From contig VBEI01000116.1 in NCBI GenBank assembly GCA_005882715.1, forward strand, positions 1-7,331: a stretch of DNA of 7,331 nucleotides, read 5' to 3'. The position numbers and the translations under genes were made by a program. Below the pieces are notes generated by a model. It searched no databases, was not told where the DNA came from, and was given only the letters and a program-made list of their open reading frames with translations. Every line of letters begins with the position of its first letter. Position 1 is the first letter of the stretch. This DNA comes from Chloroflexota bacterium (GTDB taxonomy: Bacteria > Chloroflexota > Dehalococcoidia > SM23-28-2 > RBG-16-64-32). This document shows, in pieces, positions 4,558 through 7,331 of this stretch.

Positions 4558-5736
4558 CTAACCGCGCGGTAGGCCCAGCCCTCGGATCGCTGCGACGCCG
4601 CGCATCACCTCGCTGGTGCCGCCGGCGATCGTCTCGGCCACGCTCAACTGGTGATAGCGCTCCATGCGACCCTTTAGCTGCGCGTGCTTGCTCTTCGGGT
4701 GCAGCTGGCCGTACATGCCTAGCAGCTCGATCCCGCTGCGCGCCAATCGCTGGCCGAGCTCTGTTGAATAAAGCTTCGCGATCGTCGCTTCATAGTTCGG
4801 GATCTTGCCCGCCTGCTGCATCGACCCCACACGGTACGACAGAAACTGGGCGACATCGATCTCGATGCCGACTTCCACGAGCCGGTGCCGTATCTCCGGC
4901 TTCGCGTCCACATACGAGGTCTGCTGACGCGCAAACGAGAGCAGCTGCTCCCAAAGGCGCCTCGCCCGCGCTGATCCCGCAATCGATGAGCGCTCGAAGT
5001 CGAGGGCCACCGCGAGCTGGTACCAACCCATGTTCTCCTGGCCGACGAGCATGTCGGCCGGGACGCGCACGTCTTCGAAGAACACCTCGTTGAAGCCGTG
5101 CTGCCCCGCCATGTTGATGAGCGGCCGAATCGTGATGCCCGGAGAGTCCATAGGGACGAGGAACATGCTGATGCCTTTGTGCTTCGGCGCCTCGGGGTCA
5201 GTGCGCGCCGCTAGCCAGCCCCAGTTGGAGCGGTGGGCGCCCGACGTCCAGATCTTCTGGCCGTTGATGACCCACTCGTCGCCGTCGCGTACGGCCCGGG
5301 TTTGGAGGGCGGCCAAGTCAGAGCCCGCGCCCGGCTCGGAGTAGAGGGTGCACCAGGTGTCCTCGAGGTTCGTGATCCGCGGCATGAACCGCTTCTTCTG
5401 CTCCTCTGTGCCGTAGATCATCAGCGATGGGCCCACCCAGGCGACGCCCATGTTGAATCCCGTAGGCGCGCCGGAGTAAGCCATCTCCTCGTTGTAGACC
5501 ATTTGCGTCATCACCGAAGCGCCTGCTCCGCCGTACTCCTTCGGCCACGGCAGCGCGATCCACCCTCTGTCCGCCAGCTTCTTCTGGAACTGCTTGGCGA
5601 AGTCGCCCTGGGCGGCCATTCCCATCTCGCTCTCGGCGTCGAACTGCTCGTCCCAACCGGACGGCAGCTCCCTGCGGAGGAACTCCTTTACCTCGGTGCG
5701 GAAGGTCTCTTCTTCGTCGCTGAATCGGAAGTCCAT
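4558..5736 (-). CDS. Acyl-CoA dehydrogenase (FadE-like flavoenzyme)
   Basis: This 392-residue protein has all three acyl-CoA dehydrogenase regions. The helical N-terminal domain starts MDFRFSDEEETFRTEVKEFL. The middle beta domain has YSEPGAGSDLAALQTRA (132-148) and the FAD-binding W-T-S in GQKIWTSGAH (159-168). The C-terminal helical domain ends IAGGTSEVMRGVAAIRGLGLP. These enzymes put the 2,3 double bond into acyl-CoA using FAD and electron-transfer flavoprotein. The medium-chain-type catalytic Glu before GT is replaced by Gly (AGGTSE). Glu248 in LDFERSSIAG matches the alternative position used by isovaleryl-CoA dehydrogenase (LDLER), so activity is likely. The start at 5736 has AAAGGA 8 nt upstream. 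A 24-codon in-frame extension to 5808 is rejected because it reads into an inverted repeat. Substrate unknown. Confidence 0.93.
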   Translation of the reverse strand: MDFRFSDEEETFRTEVKEFLRRELPSGWDEQFDAESEMGMAAQGDFAKQFQKKLADRGWIALPWPKEYGGAGASVMTQMVYNEEMAYSGAPTGFNMGVAWVGPSLMIYGTEEQKKRFMPRITNLEDTWCTLYSEPGAGSDLAALQTRAVRDGDEWVINGQKIWTSGAHRSNWGWLAARTDPEAPKHKGISMFLVPMDSPGITIRPLINMAGQHGFNEVFFEDVRVPADMLVGQENMGWYQLAVALDFERSSIAGSARARRLWEQLLSFARQQTSYVDAKPEIRHRLVEVGIEIDVAQFLSYRVGSMQQAGKIPNYEATIAKLYSTELGQRLARSGIELLGMYGQLHPKSKHAQLKGRMERYHQLSVAETIAGGTSEVMRGVAAIRGLGLPRG

Positions 5737-5777
5737 GGCTAGTTCCTTTCGTGTTGATCCTGACGCGTGGGCGTTGC

Positions 5778-5823
5778 GGGCGGGTCTCCACCCACCTTTC
5801 CACCCCACATCAAAGACCCGCCC
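5778..5823. repeat. 10-bp inverted repeat (REP-like hairpin) between genes
   Basis: GGGCGGGTCT (5778-5787) and AGACCCGCCC (5814-5823) are perfect 10-bp inverted arms around a 26-nt loop. The element fills most of the 87-bp gap between the propeller gene and the acyl-CoA dehydrogenase, and the TAG stop of the propeller gene abuts it (5824-5826). There is no T-tract, so it does not look like a standard terminator. It resembles short GC-rich palindromes dispersed between genes in many genomes. Only one copy is in this window, so repeat status is an inference. Confidence 0.5.
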
Positions 5824-6894
5824 CTACGAATTGGCATGAAGCGAAAGTCCATTCGTCCTCGTATCTCTGTCTCCTGGCTCCTGGCTCCTCGGCTGATCGA
5901 AGGTCAGTACCTGCGAGTATATCCTCGTCTGCGTAACCTGACCCCAGAACCAGAACTTGTCCGGTCCCTCCAACGGCGACGAGTAGTTGTACACGAGGTA
6001 CTGGCGCTCGTTGAGCGGTACCAACGCCGGGAAGCAGGTGTCTCCTCGGGATGGCAGGTCGAATATTCGTTTCACGCGCAGCGTCTCCTTGTTGATGCGC
6101 CAGAGCGACGTCCGCTTACGCGACAGCCAGTACAGTATCTGGTAAGCAAACCGCTTCCGCGGCGCTGACAGAAACGGCCAGCGTTGATCATAATGGCCGT
6201 TGCCCCGCAGGTGGCGGCGGCCGAGAATGTAGATCTCGTCCGCGTGCTTGAAAACGAGCGGCGAATCGTACTTGCGGGGGTTCAGACGGCACCGCCAGTC
6301 CGTTATGTCGTCCGCGGGCGCACGGCAGATAAGCGAACCGTAGCCGTCGCCGCCGCCTTCATTACGGATCACCGCGTAGAGCGTTCCGTCATCGGCGATC
6401 TCGAAGTCGCATTCAGAGCCGCCGCCCCGGTAGACCGCCGGGCGAGCGCTGTTGACCGGCGTCCACCGATATCCATCGGTTGTCGTCAGCAACTCGACGC
6501 CGAGCTCTTCATCGGTATTCGCGTACTGGTTGGCGCCGCCGCTGTACGCGGTCATGTAGGGCACCCCGTTCACGACCTTCGTCCGCCAGACGACATAGCC
6601 GGGTGGCGAAATCTCCACCGGCTCTGTCCACATGCCGTCCGGCCTGCGCTCGCAGGCGAAGATTCCATTTGGCTCGAACTTCCACGTTGTCCTCCCCGCC
6701 TCGAAGAAGTAGAGGAAGAGCCGGCCGTTCCACGACAGTAGCCGAGGCTCCCGCATGTCACGCCCGCGCTTGATTTTCGCCTCGAGCTGCCAGTTCTCCC
6801 CGTCGTCGTCGCTTGCCATGACGTAGAACCGGCAGGCCGGGTGCGCGAAGTGCGTCGGCGCCGAGCGGAATGCGAAGTAGATCCGTCCAGTCAA
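5824..6894 (-). CDS. Sialidase-like (BNR/Asp-box) beta-propeller protein, main body after an apparent frameshift
   Basis: This open frame of 356 codons starts at a TTG (6894) that is probably not a true start. It contains Asp-box-like turns typical of sialidase-fold propellers: SDDDGENW near residue 28, PDGMW near 85 and TTTDGYRW near 138. Repeated blade strands include MREPRLLSWNGRLFLYFFEAG, SECDFEIADDGTLYAVIRNEG and YDSPLVFKHADEIYILGRR. The fold suggests a carbohydrate-active or binding protein, but the reaction is unknown and I do not assign sialidase activity. The expected N-terminal strand continues in another frame (6890-7042), so the intact protein would be about 405 residues. No signal peptide is seen in either part. 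The last 20 or so residues are read through a 7-bp repeat up to a TAG at the edge of an inverted repeat, so the natural C-terminus was probably near VLTF. Confidence 0.72.
   Translation of the reverse strand: MTGRIYFAFRSAPTHFAHPACRFYVMASDDDGENWQLEAKIKRGRDMREPRLLSWNGRLFLYFFEAGRTTWKFEPNGIFACERRPDGMWTEPVEISPPGYVVWRTKVVNGVPYMTAYSGGANQYANTDEELGVELLTTTDGYRWTPVNSARPAVYRGGGSECDFEIADDGTLYAVIRNEGGGDGYGSLICRAPADDITDWRCRLNPRKYDSPLVFKHADEIYILGRRHLRGNGHYDQRWPFLSAPRKRFAYQILYWLSRKRTSLWRINKETLRVKRIFDLPSRGDTCFPALVPLNERQYLVYNYSSPLEGPDKFWFWGQVTQTRIYSQVLTFDQPRSQEPGDRDTRTNGLSLHANS
5870..5890 (+). repeat. 7-bp tandem repeat array, copy D (propeller gene 3' end)
   Basis: Three consecutive 7-mers, TCTCCTG, GCTCCTG and GCTCCTC, lie in the 3' end of the propeller reading frame and encode part of its PRSQEPGD tail. 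The orientation is the same as in copies A-C, about 4.2 kb away from the nearest of them. Confidence 0.65.
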
Positions 6895-7042
6895 GATTGT
6901 TGTTGGATCGCATGATGCGCGCCTCGGGCGGCATCCCCGGACCAGGCACGACCTGCCGCAGATCAGAGAGCGTGACGCCCGGCGCCTGCGCGACGACTTC
7001 GCCCACTGAGACGGTATCCTGCTTTACTGCGGTTCTCGCCAT
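6890..7042 (-). pseudogene. N-terminal piece of the sialidase-like propeller gene, separated by a frameshift
   Basis: From an ATG at 7042 this frame reads 51 residues ending VPGPGMPPEARIMRSNNNLD, in good continuity with the propeller body (GRIYFAFRSAPTHFAHPACRF). That body is in the +1 frame from 6888. After Asp51 the original frame runs on with unrelated Arg-rich residues to a stop at 6758. GGGGGA lies 7 nt before the ATG, and the upstream oxidoreductase gene stops 3 nt before it, which supports 7042 as the true start of the whole gene. One extra base near 6889, or a loss of 2 (or 2 plus a multiple of 3) bases, would explain the break. No slippery heptamer is visible. It may be a real mutation or a sequencing/assembly error. 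Confidence 0.7.
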
Positions 7043-7045
7043 CTG

Positions 7046-7331
7046 TTATTCCCCCGTGATCTTTCCCTCAACGATTCGTCGCGCGATGTCCCGGAAGACT
7101 TCATACTCCTGAGCGCCGACAACGCTGAACTTCTCTTCGAATACAACCGTGGGAACACCAGTGATCCCAACGGCGCGGCTCCAATCGATCTCCCCCTGGA
7201 CTGGCGTCGCGAACCGTTCGCCCTCGAGAGCCGCACGCAGCTCGGCCGCATCGAGACCGCATTCGGCGCAGATGCGACATAGCACATCGATGTCACCGAT
7301 ATTCTCCACGTCCTCCCAGTACGCTCGGAAG
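7046..7331 (-). CDS. DsbA-family (FrnE-like) thiol oxidoreductase, 3' end only (runs off window)
   Basis: About 94 C-terminal codons are present and the frame is open to the window edge (FRAYWEDVENIGDIDVLCRI at the start). The segment matches the end of DsbA/FrnE thioredoxin-fold proteins. It has the helical NIGDIDVL and GLDAAELRAALEG region, then IDWSRAVGITGVPTVVFEEKFSVVGAQEYEVF. GVPT is the cis-proline loop that faces the CxxC active site, and VGAQ follows it as usual. The CxxC motif itself is upstream of the window. Homologues include cytoplasmic disulfide oxidoreductases and 2-hydroxychromene-2-carboxylate isomerase-like proteins. The family is clear and the reaction is not. Its TAA lies 3 nt before the ATG of the propeller gene, so the two are probably co-translated. 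Confidence 0.88.
   Translation of the reverse strand, partial: FRAYWEDVENIGDIDVLCRICAECGLDAAELRAALEGERFATPVQGEIDWSRAVGITGVPTVVFEEKFSVVGAQEYEVFRDIARRIVEGKITGE

Noticed and set aside
4558..5736. Acyl-CoA dehydrogenase inactive because the catalytic Glu before GT is Gly
   Set aside because: The AGGTSE ending is common in this large subfamily, and Glu248 in LDFER occupies the alternative catalytic position known in isovaleryl-CoA dehydrogenase.
5737..5808. 24-codon N-terminal extension of the acyl-CoA dehydrogenase
   Set aside because: It reads into the 10-bp inverted repeat and looks non-conserved, while the ATG at 5736 has a good ribosome site and gives the usual family start.
6184..6741. 185-codon plus-strand frame opposite the propeller gene
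   Set aside because: It is antisense to a frame with clear Asp-box motifs and shows no family signature.

Overview
This is a GC-rich bacterial window with eight protein genes plus two genes cut by its edges. It looks like a metagenomic or environmental genome. The heat-shock layout (MerR-type repressor HspR, a reduced-zinc DnaJ, an HtrA-like protease, ClpB) and the short palindromic and heptameric repeats between genes fit a Chloroflexota-like or other HspR-using lineage. That placement is an inference and is not proven by any single gene.

Region 1 (1-2658, minus strand) is a compact heat-shock operon in the order dnaJ, trypsin-like HtrA protease, hspR, clpB (5' end only). dnaJ and the protease overlap by an ATGA junction. 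The later gaps are about 60 bp each. No dnaK or grpE is present here.

Region 2 (2659-2815) is a divergent control region between dnaJ and an hsp20 gene. It carries a near-consensus sigma-70 promoter for each side. It also holds a TTGATA-N7-TATCAA dyad with the half-site spacing of the HspR operator (HAIR), and an 8-bp dyad over the dnaJ -10 box and ribosome binding site. The simplest reading is that HspR, made from the left operon, represses both directions and closes a feedback loop.

Region 3 (2816-3760, plus strand) holds hsp20, a clear intrinsic terminator, and a small pyridoxamine-phosphate-oxidase-like flavin or F420 split-barrel protein.

Region 4 (3792-5736, minus strand) holds a UbiE-type SAM methyltransferase and an acyl-CoA dehydrogenase.

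Region 5 (5824-7331, minus strand) holds a sialidase-like beta-propeller protein that appears frameshifted near its N-terminus. Upstream of it and closely coupled is the 3' end of a DsbA/FrnE-family oxidoreductase that runs off the window.

A 7-bp tandem repeat (GCTCCTG-like on the plus strand) recurs at four gene boundaries, always in the same orientation. It has supplied the termini of at least three of the proteins. A separate 10-bp inverted repeat sits between the propeller gene and the acyl-CoA dehydrogenase. No RNA genes, insertion sequences or CRISPR arrays were seen, and no stretch over 300 bp lacks a gene.
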